Origin: JAAYGD01 sp964428195
Lineage (GTDB): Bacteria > Bacillota_I > Bacilli_A > RF39 > UBA660
Length of the DNA: 34,597 bases
Assembly (NCBI GenBank): GCA_964428195.1
Contig: CAYRXC010000006.1
Coordinates: 1 to 34,597, forward strand
Reading direction: 5' to 3'
Both the position numbers and the translations under genes were made by a program. Shown piece after piece: positions 23,717-30,880 of the stretch. Under the pieces are notes generated by a model that saw only the letters and a list, made by a program, of their open reading frames with translations, was not told the origin of the DNA and did not search any database. Position 1 is the stretch's first letter. Each line of letters opens with the position of its first letter.

Positions 23717-24009
23717 TTCATTAATTCAATTATTTTGTCAAAATCATCATCTTTTGAAACAATATTTTTCTTTACACTTTTACATTTTTCACAATTATAA
23801 ATTATTTTAAATGTATCTTTATACTTTTCGATATCGATCGGTTTTAATTTTCCTTTACATTCTTCTAGCCTATCTCCTGGATTAATATCTACATGTTTTG
23901 AATGCAAACAATATGGACAATGATCTCTAGAAGTATATCCTAATGGTTCAACTTTTTTGTTGCAATTACAACATATAAATGATTCATCATTCTTAGAAAA
24001 TCTTTTCAT
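23707..24009 (-). CDS. RNHCP-domain zinc-ribbon protein
   Basis: A 100-residue protein. C14 and C16 with C31-x2-C34, and C51 with C73-x2-C76, look like two zinc ribbons. The segment SRDHCPYCLHSKHVD followed by PGDR matches the RNHCP domain (named for an Arg-Asn-His-Cys-Pro motif, here R-D-H-C-P). The domain's function is not known; it is small and probably nucleic-acid binding. Its start overlaps the tyrS stop by 4 bases (ATGA), so it is expressed from the T-box-controlled tyrS transcript. Confidence 0.85.
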   Translation of the reverse strand: MKRFSKNDESFICCNCNKKVEPLGYTSRDHCPYCLHSKHVDINPGDRLEECKGKLKPIDIEKYKDTFKIIYNCEKCKSVKKNIVSKDDDFDKIIELMKEK

Positions 24010-25208
24010 TTTAAGAACACTTTTAAATATATTTTTTTTCCTTTTTGAACAATAAATTCCTTCTCATTAATCATTTGGTCCACACTGTCTACTTTCTGAT
24101 TATCAATAGAAATTCCTCCTTGTTCAATTAATCTTCTTGCTTCTGATTTAGAAGGTACTAAATTAGTTTTAACTAATAAATCTAATATATTTATATTATT
24201 ATCATCGAGTTTTATTGATGGCATATTAGACGAATCATTTCCCGAAAATACTTCTTTAGATGTAACTTCAACTTTCTTAGCATCTTCTTCTCCATGTACT
24301 AATTTTGTTACTTCATATGCCATTATCTTTTTAGCTAATCTAATATCAGATTTACATATTTCCCTAATATAGTTCATATCAAAATCACTAAAGAACGCTA
24401 ATAATCTTTCTACATCTTCATCATAAGAATTTAGAAACATTTGATAAAAGTCGTATACCGTGGTTTTATCCCTAGAAACCCATAAAGTTCCACTAGATGT
24501 TTTTCCCATCTTTTCTCCATCTGCCTTTACAAGCAAAGGACAAGTAAATGTATGAAGCTCTCTATCTTTTTTACCTTCATAAAAATCTATTTTTCTAGCT
24601 AGATCAGCACCTGCTAACATATTAGCCCATTGATCAGATCCCCCAACTTGTATCTTGCATGAATAATTATCATTCAAATATACGAAATCATATGCTTGCA
24701 TCAACATGTATCCCATCTCTAAAAATGTCAATCCACCTTCTTCAAGTCTTTTCTTATAACAATCAGTAGCAAGCATCTTGTTTACATTAAAATGTATACC
24801 AATATTTCTCATAAAATCTATATAAGATTCTGATTTAATCCAATCGTTATTATCTAATACGATTGCTGGATTATCCCCTTCTATATTAACAAATCTTTTA
24901 ACCAATTCTTTTACTTCAGTTTTGTTATGGTCTACTTGTTCCTTAGTTAGCATCTTTCTCATATCACTTCTTCCAGAAGGATCTCCAACCAAAGCAGTTG
25001 CACCACCCACAACTATTATTGGATGATGTCCCATTTTTTGCAATCTTCTAACTAAAGTTAGTGCAAAAAAATGTCCAATATGAAGACTATCTGCCGTTGG
25101 ATCTATTCCCAAATAAAAAGTAATTTTTTGATTATTTATTAAATCTTTAATAATATCTTCATTAGTAGACTGGTAAATATAACCTCTTTCTTTTAATTCT
25201 TCAAACAT
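24006..25208 (-). CDS. tyrS: Tyrosyl-tRNA synthetase
   Basis: A 400-residue class I synthetase. HIGH is at 43-46, a KMSKS equivalent KMGKT at 233-237, the tyrosine pocket includes YLGIDPTADSLHIGH and QVGGSDQWAN, and an S4-like RNA-binding domain occupies about the last 65 residues (SKSEARRLIEQGGISIDN). The length fits bacterial TyrRS. Expression is controlled by a T-box leader immediately upstream. Start ATG at 25208 follows AGGAGG. The RNHCP gene follows with translational coupling. Confidence 0.98.
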   Translation of the reverse strand: MFEELKERGYIYQSTNEDIIKDLINNQKITFYLGIDPTADSLHIGHFFALTLVRRLQKMGHHPIIVVGGATALVGDPSGRSDMRKMLTKEQVDHNKTEVKELVKRFVNIEGDNPAIVLDNNDWIKSESYIDFMRNIGIHFNVNKMLATDCYKKRLEEGGLTFLEMGYMLMQAYDFVYLNDNYSCKIQVGGSDQWANMLAGADLARKIDFYEGKKDRELHTFTCPLLVKADGEKMGKTSSGTLWVSRDKTTVYDFYQMFLNSYDEDVERLLAFFSDFDMNYIREICKSDIRLAKKIMAYEVTKLVHGEEDAKKVEVTSKEVFSGNDSSNMPSIKLDDNNINILDLLVKTNLVPSKSEARRLIEQGGISIDNQKVDSVDQMINEKEFIVQKGKKIYLKVFLK

Positions 25209-25209
25209 A

Positions 25210-25418
25210 CTTCCTCCTATAAAAAAACACTACAAATCTAAGGACGAATAATCGCGGTACCACCTTAGTTCATAGTATTTCTATGCTCTCATTATTATAA
25301 CGTAATAATCGTTCAAACTCATAATATGTATATTCATTTAATTATTGTCTTAATTTTCACCAATCATTAAGTCTCTTTATACAACAAATAAATTACTATT
25401 TACTAATCAACGTTTGAT
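25210..25418 (-). promoter_or_regulatory. T-box riboswitch of tyrS
   Basis: The minus strand carries the conserved T-box core AAGGTGGTACCGCG (25253-25266), followed by CGTCCTTAG. The antiterminator competes with a terminator formed by CTAAGG/CCTTAG (25263-25268 / 25238-25243) and ACTA/TAGT, with a run of seven T residues at 25221-25227. Upstream are Stem I elements: AGAGA, and a distal hairpin CTTAAT...ATTAAG with GGTGAAA in the loop. A TAC codon at 25328-25330 within AATATACATA is in place to be the tyrosine specifier. Low charged tRNA-Tyr should allow readthrough. Confidence 0.92.
25221..25268 (-). terminator. T-box conditional terminator
   Basis: The stem CTAAGG...CCTTAG plus ACTA...TAGT closes above TTTTTTT (25221-25227 on the complementary strand). 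It is mutually exclusive with the antiterminator that uses GGTGG and ACC of the same region. Confidence 0.8.
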
Positions 25419-25424
25419 AAAGAA

Positions 25425-25453
25425 ATTGTATCATTATATTTTTTTTGTGTCAA
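25425..25453 (-). promoter_or_regulatory. Promoter of tyrS leader
   Basis: Minus strand reads perfect TTGACA (25448-25453), 17 bases, TACAAT (25425-25430), placing the start near 25418 at the beginning of the T-box. It lies 15 bases downstream of the ezrA stop. Confidence 0.8.
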
Positions 25454-25466
25454 CAATACCATTTGT

Positions 25467-27185
25467 TTATATATCTTTTCCATATAAATCAAGCAATTTT
25501 TGATGTATTCCTGGTTCTATCATATCTATTGTATTTAATACCAATTCCAAAGATTTCTTATATTCACCATTACTAAATAATACTTCTGCTCTATCTAATC
25601 CCTCTTCTAAATATTGCTTATTGCCTCTATATCTATTACCATATACGATTGCATTTTCAGCCATAATAGAAGTTTTAATCAGTTCATTAGTAGTATTGTG
25701 AAATTTAAACACTAAATCTCTTGCAGTATCTACCCTAGTATTTAAAGTTTGAATGTTTATTGGTTTTTTCGCTAATTCTTTATTGATCTCTTTTATACCT
25801 TCATATGCTTCTTCCATTTCAACATAATACATCTTTGATATTACAGGCAAAGAATATTCTCTCATCTTATATTTAGTTGTTTTTAATAGTTCTTCTATTT
25901 CCTCTAATTGCTCCCTAGCCCTTTTTTCATCTTCTTGCATATTTCCTACTGTTTGCATATAATTATTAGATTTCAACTCTAATTCATTAAGTTTTGACAT
26001 CAATAATTCTAATTCACTTAATAATCTAGAATAAGGAAAACTTACAGTATTTTTAGTATCACATAATAAATTAAAATCTTTATTTGCTTCTTCTAAGTCA
26101 GCTGCTATTTCATTTAAATCTTGAATTTGAGATTGAGACAATTCGTAGTTACATTTTGCATCTGTTACTTTTCCATAAAGGCATGTTGTAACCTCATTAA
26201 TTTTAGTAATCTTTGATTTAAAAGTTACTATCTGTTCTTCAAAATTTTTCCTAGCATTCTTTTCTATTTCAAGGTCATTATATAAAGAATCAAAATACTC
26301 TAATATTGTCTTCAATTCCAATAAAGCATCTTCTAAATTCAGCACTCTTATTCTAGACTCTATATCCTTAATCTTTTTTTCTATTTCATTTATATTATAA
26401 TCTATATTTAAGTAATCTAATTGATACCCATCTTTTACCATTTTATTAGATAATAATCTTGTTTCATCAATTCTTTTAGGAATAAGGTTATCGATCATCA
26501 AAATAATTGAAGGCAATTCATCCTGAACAGTTTGCATGTGCTTTATCATAGTATCCAAAGAATTGACAATTGTCTTAACATCATCATATTCTTGGTTTTC
26601 CATAAGCTCTTCAAAAACTTGAAATCTTTTTTCAATATTATCTATTTGTAATTGAACAGGTTTTTCTAACTCTTTATAATCCGTCTTAGTAGAGTTGAAT
26701 ATCTTGATTATTTCTCTAAATTTTGACTTATAATCAGTTACTATTGCCCTGTATTTATCTTCACTTAAAGTAATTTCTTGTATCTCTTTAAAAATCTTAT
26801 CTCTTTTTTCTCTAGCTTCATATATTTTAATTTCCGTTTTGCTTTTCTTTATTAAATAATCATTATAATTCTTTTGTTCTAAAGAGTATTCCGTTTCAAG
26901 TATCAGGTCATTTATCATTGGAACATACTCAGTTTTTATTTTATCGATACCTTTCGTCCAATTAGTACATCTGATCTTAAGCTTCTCATTTCTAATTAAA
27001 CTCTCAGCTTTTGATAATTCGGTCATAATAGAAGGATCAACGACAATATTTTTTTGTTTATCTAAAGAAGTCAATTCTTTTTTATATTTCTTGTTAATAA
27101 GGTGTCTCAATAAAAACAACACTGAAGAAATAGAAATAATAGCGATTATATAAAAAGTTACAAAAAATAATATTATTTCTCCCAT
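25467..27185 (-). CDS. ezrA: Septation ring formation regulator EzrA
   Basis: A 572-residue protein: N-terminal membrane helix (about 4-25) followed by roughly 540 residues of spectrin-like coiled coil, the architecture and length of EzrA. Characteristic pieces include LTSLDKQKNI near the anchor, IYEAREKRDK and the C-terminal ALELVLNTID-like segment KSLELVLNTIDMIEPG. EzrA binds FtsZ and helps place and regulate the division ring in Firmicutes, and has been linked to penicillin-binding protein recruitment. Start ATG at 27185 has GGAGGAG upstream. It is monocistronic, with its own promoter. Confidence 0.9.
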   Translation of the reverse strand: MGEIILFFVTFYIIAIISISSVLFLLRHLINKKYKKELTSLDKQKNIVVDPSIMTELSKAESLIRNEKLKIRCTNWTKGIDKIKTEYVPMINDLILETEYSLEQKNYNDYLIKKSKTEIKIYEAREKRDKIFKEIQEITLSEDKYRAIVTDYKSKFREIIKIFNSTKTDYKELEKPVQLQIDNIEKRFQVFEELMENQEYDDVKTIVNSLDTMIKHMQTVQDELPSIILMIDNLIPKRIDETRLLSNKMVKDGYQLDYLNIDYNINEIEKKIKDIESRIRVLNLEDALLELKTILEYFDSLYNDLEIEKNARKNFEEQIVTFKSKITKINEVTTCLYGKVTDAKCNYELSQSQIQDLNEIAADLEEANKDFNLLCDTKNTVSFPYSRLLSELELLMSKLNELELKSNNYMQTVGNMQEDEKRAREQLEEIEELLKTTKYKMREYSLPVISKMYYVEMEEAYEGIKEINKELAKKPINIQTLNTRVDTARDLVFKFHNTTNELIKTSIMAENAIVYGNRYRGNKQYLEEGLDRAEVLFSNGEYKKSLELVLNTIDMIEPGIHQKLLDLYGKDI

Positions 27186-27206
27186 ATCTCCTCCTAGTAT
27201 ATATTT

Positions 27207-27235
27207 ATTTTACCACGTTTTTTTGTTTTTTTGAA
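27207..27235 (-). promoter_or_regulatory. Likely promoter of ezrA
   Basis: Minus strand reads TTCAAA (27230-27235), 17 bases, TG-G-TAAAAT (27207-27212), an extended -10. Confidence 0.5.
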
Positions 27236-27260
27236 TCACAATTATATTAATAAATAATCA

Positions 27261-27289
27261 TTGACTAATAAAGTTATAAATATTATAAT
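27261..27289 (+). promoter_or_regulatory. Upstream promoter of rpsD
   Basis: Plus strand reads TTGACT (27261-27266), 17 bases, TATAAT (27284-27289). It is 162 bases before the rpsD start, which implies a long leader. A second, extended -10 (TG-T-TATAAT, 27410-27415) closer to the gene has no convincing -35. Confidence 0.75.
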
Positions 27290-27295
27290 ACTAAT

Positions 27296-27450
27296 GCATT
27301 AAACATTTGAGCAGCATAATAATAAAATATATAACGTGTTTTTTGAAAGATACAATTAGTTTGCGGCTGCGTAACGAAAGTACAATAAAAACACCCTATG
27401 TATTTGTGTTATAATATCAAGAGTTTAATAGTATTAATAAAGGAGGTAGT
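27296..27450 (+). promoter_or_regulatory. Long structured rpsD leader, candidate S4-binding autoregulatory site
   Basis: GCAGC (27311-27315) can pair with GCTGC (27366-27370), and GTGTTTTT (27336-27343), which lies inside that loop, can pair with AAAAACAC (27387-27394) outside it. Together they would make a pseudoknot. AACAC (27390-27394) can instead pair with GTGTT (27406-27410). The GC-rich island GCGGCTGCG stands out in an AT-rich spacer. S4 represses its own mRNA through structured leaders in Firmicutes and a pseudoknot in E. coli, so an S4 site is plausible. The pairing was found by eye only. Confidence 0.5.
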
Positions 27451-28053
27451 ATGTCTAGATATACAGGTCCAGCATATAAGAAAAGTAGATATGTTGGAAT
27501 TTCTACACTTGAAACTGGAAGAGAACTACTAAAGAAGCCTTATGCTCCTGGTCAACATGGAAAAACCAGAAGAAGTAAACTATCAAACTATGGAATTCAA
27601 TTAAAAGAAAAACAAAAAATGAGATTCACTTATGGTTTGGGAGAAAGACAACTTCATAGAGTATATATAGCAGCTTCTAAGCTAAAAGGTATTCATGGTG
27701 AAAATATGTTCAAATTACTAGAAAGCAGATTAGATAACATAGTATTCCGTATGGGTATGGCAAATACAAGAAGTGGTGCAAGACAATTAGTTAACCATGG
27801 TCATATACTTGTAAATGATAAAAAAGTAGATGTTCCATCATATCAAGTTAAACCTGGAGATAAAATATCTGTAAGAGAAAATTCTAAAAATCAAAAATCA
27901 ATAAAAGAAGCATTAGAAAGAGTTGTTAAATCAGTTGAATATGTTTCATTTGACAAAGAAAAATTAGAAGGCTCATACATTAGATATCCAGAAAGATCAG
28001 AATTAACTGCTGACATTAATGAATCATTAATAGTAGAATATTATAGCAGATAA
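27451..28053 (+). CDS. rpsD: Small ribosomal subunit protein uS4
   Basis: A 200-residue protein: MSRYTGPAYKKSRYVG start, the RRSKLSNYGIQLKEKQK segment, the S4 RNA-binding fold with LESRLDNIVFRMGMANTRSGARQLVNHGHILVN, and C-terminal EYYSR. It lacks the Zn-binding cysteines seen in some S4 proteins. It nucleates 30S body assembly. It is monocistronic on the plus strand, start ATG after AAAGGAGG, as in many Firmicutes where rpsD is detached from the alpha operon. Confidence 0.98.
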   Translation: MSRYTGPAYKKSRYVGISTLETGRELLKKPYAPGQHGKTRRSKLSNYGIQLKEKQKMRFTYGLGERQLHRVYIAASKLKGIHGENMFKLLESRLDNIVFRMGMANTRSGARQLVNHGHILVNDKKVDVPSYQVKPGDKISVRENSKNQKSIKEALERVVKSVEYVSFDKEKLEGSYIRYPERSELTADINESLIVEYYSR

Positions 28054-28083
28054 AAAGATAAGAATTACTTCTTATCTTTTTTT
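28052..28083. terminator. Bidirectional terminator between rpsD and ytxH-like gene
   Basis: AAAAAGATAAGAA (28052-28064) and TTCTTATCTTTTT (28069-28081) make a 13-bp perfect stem with loop TTAC. It overlaps the rpsD stop, and the ytxH-like stop codon (28065-28067) lies in its loop, so one hairpin ends both convergent units. Confidence 0.9.
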
Positions 28084-28466
28084 GTTTCTAGTTTAGTTAT
28101 TACTTCTTTAGCTAAATCAACTACTGATGCTTTAATTGATTCAGTAGCTTCTTCTACTACTGGTTTACCAGTTTTTTTAGCTAGAACAACTAATTCTTCA
28201 GCTTTGTTTTTAAGAACTTCGCCTTTTTCTTTAGCTATTTCCACTACTTTCTCTTTATCTAAATCTTTTATTTCTTTTCTAATGTCCATTACAATCTTCT
28301 CTATTTTAGTTTTTACTTCATCCATATCTATATCTTTCAATTGTTCAAACATTTCAGTAGCTTTTTTAGACAAGACCTTTCTTGTTTCCTTTCCTGTTTT
28401 AGGCGCAAACAATAATCCTAATCCAGCTCCTAATAAAGCTCCTAGTGCAAATTTAGTCTTCTTCAT
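28065..28466 (-). CDS. YtxH domain-containing protein
   Basis: A 133-residue protein. The N-terminal short hydrophobic segment with FALGALLGAGLGLLFAPKTG followed by KETRK is the YtxH/GvpP hallmark. After it comes a long charged, amphipathic helix of Lys/Glu repeats (about 30-130). Members are membrane-associated and linked to stress, with no established biochemistry. It overlaps the preceding gene by 14 bases and is the last gene of the operon lipoprotein-acidic protein-DUF948-like-YtxH. Confidence 0.85.
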   Translation of the reverse strand: MKKTKFALGALLGAGLGLLFAPKTGKETRKVLSKKATEMFEQLKDIDMDEVKTKIEKIVMDIRKEIKDLDKEKVVEIAKEKGEVLKNKAEELVVLAKKTGKPVVEEATESIKASVVDLAKEVITKLETKKDKK

Positions 28467-28758
28467 ATTCTTTATCTCCTTTCTTATTTTTTTTAGAAAA
28501 CAATCCTAATATAAAGGACGCTATTCCTTCAGTTATTTTATCAATAACAAGTGATATTCTATCAGTTGCATTATCAATCATCTTAAACGCTCCATCTAAA
28601 GATTTTACTTTCTTATCTAAATCATCAACAATCAAATTTACTTTGTCTAATATATTAATCGATTTGAGTAACACTATTATCAGTATTATTATTGCCACTA
28701 TACCTACAAAGTATAGCATTAAAGGCAACGTCATATACAAAAAGTCATAGAATGTCAT
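28453..28758 (-). CDS. Small membrane protein, DUF948/YtxG-like
   Basis: A 101-residue protein: a strong membrane helix at about 10-33, then an amphipathic helix of DUF948 type (VDDLDKKVKSLDGAFKMIDN...), a second hydrophobic patch (GIASFILGLF) and a charged tail. Its position directly before ytxH mimics the Bacillus ytxG-ytxH pair, which supports the call; the sequence similarity alone is modest. Start overlaps the previous gene by 4 bases (ATGA). Confidence 0.65.
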   Translation of the reverse strand: MTFYDFLYMTLPLMLYFVGIVAIIILIIVLLKSINILDKVNLIVDDLDKKVKSLDGAFKMIDNATDRISLVIDKITEGIASFILGLFSKKNKKGDKEYEED

Positions 28759-29510
28759 TCTTCCTCCTCCTCTTCTTCATCTTTATACATACTATCTACT
28801 AAAGAGTAGAAATCATCATCATTCGTTTCTTTTAGTAATTTATCTATAGATTTAATCTTATCATCTATTTCATCGATATCATAACTTTCTTCTTCATATT
28901 CAGATTCATTCAATTCCACTCTACTTAAAGGACTTTCAAGAGGTTTCTCTTCCTTCAAAGATTCAAACAAATTTATTTCCGTATCTTTTTCTACAGGAGT
29001 TTCGGGAGCATAAAATTTTTCTTCTCTAGTGACTGTTTTTGTTACTTCTACTTCTCCATATGCCTTTTTAATTACACTATCGACATCCAATTTCCCATTT
29101 ACATCAAATCCACTAGCAGAAGTTTTCTCTTTGACATCTTCTTTTTTATAATTTTTATCCAAAATACCATAAACTGGAGAAATTGCAGGAGAAGGTCTAA
29201 ATACTTTTTTCTCTTCTATTATTGTTTTCTTTTCAACTAGTTTATATTTGTCTTCTTGTTCTTTTAATGCATTTACTTTTTTATTTTGTTCTTCTTCCTC
29301 TTCGAGATCCTCATCATCAAAATTTATTGGAAAAGTAAACTTCGGATCAGTCTTAAATAAATCTCTTTCGGTAATTACTGAGGAATCATCTATTTTTTTT
29401 TCTTGCGGTTTTTCTTCTTTTTTTTCTTCTTTCTTATCTTCTTTTATGTCTTCACCATCTTCATAAATCAAATCATCAAATTTGTTTTTTATTTTATCAA
29501 ACAATCCCAT
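28755..29510 (-). CDS. Acidic, largely disordered protein with SPVYG-type motif
   Basis: A 251-residue protein, very rich in Glu/Asp/Lys and probably disordered (long runs of E and K at about 20-40, 75-85 and the C-terminal DEEEEEEE). A short island, VFRPSPAISPVYGILDKNYK at about 110-130, is hydrophobic/aromatic and looks like a constrained linear interaction motif; a second short island lies around LDVDSVIKKAYGE. The N-terminus (MGLFDKIKNKFDDLIYED) is an amphipathic helix that might bind membrane, reminiscent of division proteins such as SepF, but no SepF domain follows. Its partners in the operon are membrane proteins. Function unknown. Confidence 0.7.
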   Translation of the reverse strand: MGLFDKIKNKFDDLIYEDGEDIKEDKKEEKKEEKPQEKKIDDSSVITERDLFKTDPKFTFPINFDDEDLEEEEEQNKKVNALKEQEDKYKLVEKKTIIEEKKVFRPSPAISPVYGILDKNYKKEDVKEKTSASGFDVNGKLDVDSVIKKAYGEVEVTKTVTREEKFYAPETPVEKDTEINLFESLKEEKPLESPLSRVELNESEYEEESYDIDEIDDKIKSIDKLLKETNDDDFYSLVDSMYKDEEEEEEE

Positions 29511-29530
29511 AGTTTTTCTTCCTTTCCAAT

Positions 29531-30136
29531 TTATTCATCATCTTGCTGTTCTCTTGAGTTCAAAAAGAAATCTTCTTTCTTTCTTGGTACAAATATATTT
29601 AGTTTTTCTTCTTTTTGAGTTTGCTTATCAACACCATATTTATTTTTTATTAGAATATCATTAAATTTAATTGAAGATAAAATATAACCCGATTCTATAA
29701 GTGCTCTTTCTATATCTTCCTTATTAACATATGCTTCTATTTTACCATAATTATACATTATTTGTAAAAAATATAAGTCATCTTCTTCTTCTATTTCAAT
29801 ATATCCTTCTTTTTTCTTTGTATTAATCTTCCTCGAATAATAAATTTCTTCTTTTACTTCATAATCCAGTTTAGTATTATTATAATATCCCACTAGATCT
29901 ACATATAAGTAATAATTATTCCCTTTGGAATACAGTACTTCATTATAACTATCTCTGCCAACCAAAGTTACTCCATTTGGAATATAATATTTATAACCAG
30001 ATGCTACAATATTTGATAGTTTGCTCTTCTCTACAAACACCTTACTTAATATCTCATCTTTGTCATCTTTTATTCTTTCAATATTACACCCGGAAAACAT
30101 AAATAACGAGAGCAATAATATGCTTATTTTCTTCAT
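29531..30136 (-). CDS. Putative lipoprotein
   Basis: A 201-residue protein with a lipoprotein signal peptide: MKKISILLLSLFMFSGC, lipobox FSGC with the lipidated cysteine at residue 17. The mature part contains beta-rich sequence with tyrosine clusters (YYIPNGVTLVGRDSYNEVLY, NNYYLYVDLVGYYNN) and a helical region before an acidic C-terminus. No family is recognised. It starts the four-gene operon ending in ytxH and has an extended -10 promoter at 30157-30162. LspA in this window would process it. Confidence 0.82.
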   Translation of the reverse strand: MKKISILLLSLFMFSGCNIERIKDDKDEILSKVFVEKSKLSNIVASGYKYYIPNGVTLVGRDSYNEVLYSKGNNYYLYVDLVGYYNNTKLDYEVKEEIYYSRKINTKKKEGYIEIEEEDDLYFLQIMYNYGKIEAYVNKEDIERALIESGYILSSIKFNDILIKNKYGVDKQTQKEEKLNIFVPRKKEDFFLNSREQQDDE

Positions 30137-30156
30137 ATAACACCTACTCTATTCAT

Positions 30157-30185
30157 ATTATATCACAAAGCTATTAGTCAATAAA
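30157..30185 (-). promoter_or_regulatory. Promoter of lipoprotein operon
   Basis: Minus strand TGA-TATAAT (-10 at 30157-30162), an extended -10; the -35 at 17-base spacing is weak (TTTATT, 30180-30185) and lies inside the end of trmB. Confidence 0.5.
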
Positions 30186-30818
30186 TGATTTTTTGTAAGC
30201 ATCTAGATAATATATGCTATTTCCACTTTCTACAAACTTATCTTCATATTCAGTTGTAATTATATCTCTATTTATTGAATTGTGCAAATCTATTGATATT
30301 TCTTCAAATACATAGCCATATTGAGACAAAGTTTCAACTGAATATTCAAATAAATTCCTATTATCCGTCTTCATAACTATATGATTTTGATTTTTAAATA
30401 TAGAATCATAAATCTTCAAATATATTGGGCTTGTCAATCTTCTTTTTGCATGTCTATCTTTATGCCAAGGATCAGAAAAATTTAGCAAAATAGTGTCAAT
30501 CTCTTTACAAAACACATCACTTAATTCTATAGCATCGCAACTTATTATTCTTAAATTATTAAGCTCTTCACCGTCAATTTTCTTAATAGCTTTCAACAAT
30601 ACAGTATCATATTTCTCTATGCCTATATAGTTTATATTTGGATTTTTTAAAGCACTATTCAATAAATATTGTCCTTTACCCATACCGATTTCCAGATATA
30701 TAGGATTGTTATTATTAAATAAATCTTTCCATTTGCTTTTATATTCTTTATAATCTTTAACAACATATTTGCTACTTTCAACAATTTCTTTTGCACCCTT
30801 AATATTTCTAAGTCTCAT
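30174..30818 (-). CDS. trmB: tRNA (guanine-N7)-methyltransferase
   Basis: A 214-residue SAM-dependent enzyme methylating G46 of tRNAs. Motif I is LEIGMGKGQYL, followed by YIGIEKYDTVLLKA, the family-specific NFSDPWHKDRHAKRRLT, and KTDNRNLFEYS. The frame extends four codons upstream to a GTG, but the ATG at 30818, spaced from GGGTGA, begins MRLRNIKG and matches the family. It diverges from the radical-SAM fusion gene through a palindromic promoter region. Confidence 0.95.
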   Translation of the reverse strand: MRLRNIKGAKEIVESSKYVVKDYKEYKSKWKDLFNNNNPIYLEIGMGKGQYLLNSALKNPNINYIGIEKYDTVLLKAIKKIDGEELNNLRIISCDAIELSDVFCKEIDTILLNFSDPWHKDRHAKRRLTSPIYLKIYDSIFKNQNHIVMKTDNRNLFEYSVETLSQYGYVFEEISIDLHNSINRDIITTEYEDKFVESGNSIYYLDAYKKSFID

Positions 30819-30833
30819 CAAATCACCCACTTA

Positions 30834-30864
30834 ATTATACTATATTATTAGTTTATAGTATAAT
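30834..30864. promoter_or_regulatory. Palindromic divergent promoter region, trmB and radical-SAM fusion
   Basis: ATTATACTATA (30834-30844) and TATAGTATAAT (30854-30864) are perfect 11-base inverted repeats with a 9-base spacer. Each arm ends in a consensus TATAAT -10 (plus strand 30859-30864; minus strand 30834-30839), and each arm's TATACT falls where the other gene's -35 would be (17-base spacing). The two promoters thus occupy the same face-to-face site. Confidence 0.6.
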
Positions 30865-30880
30865 AATATTGGTGATTACA

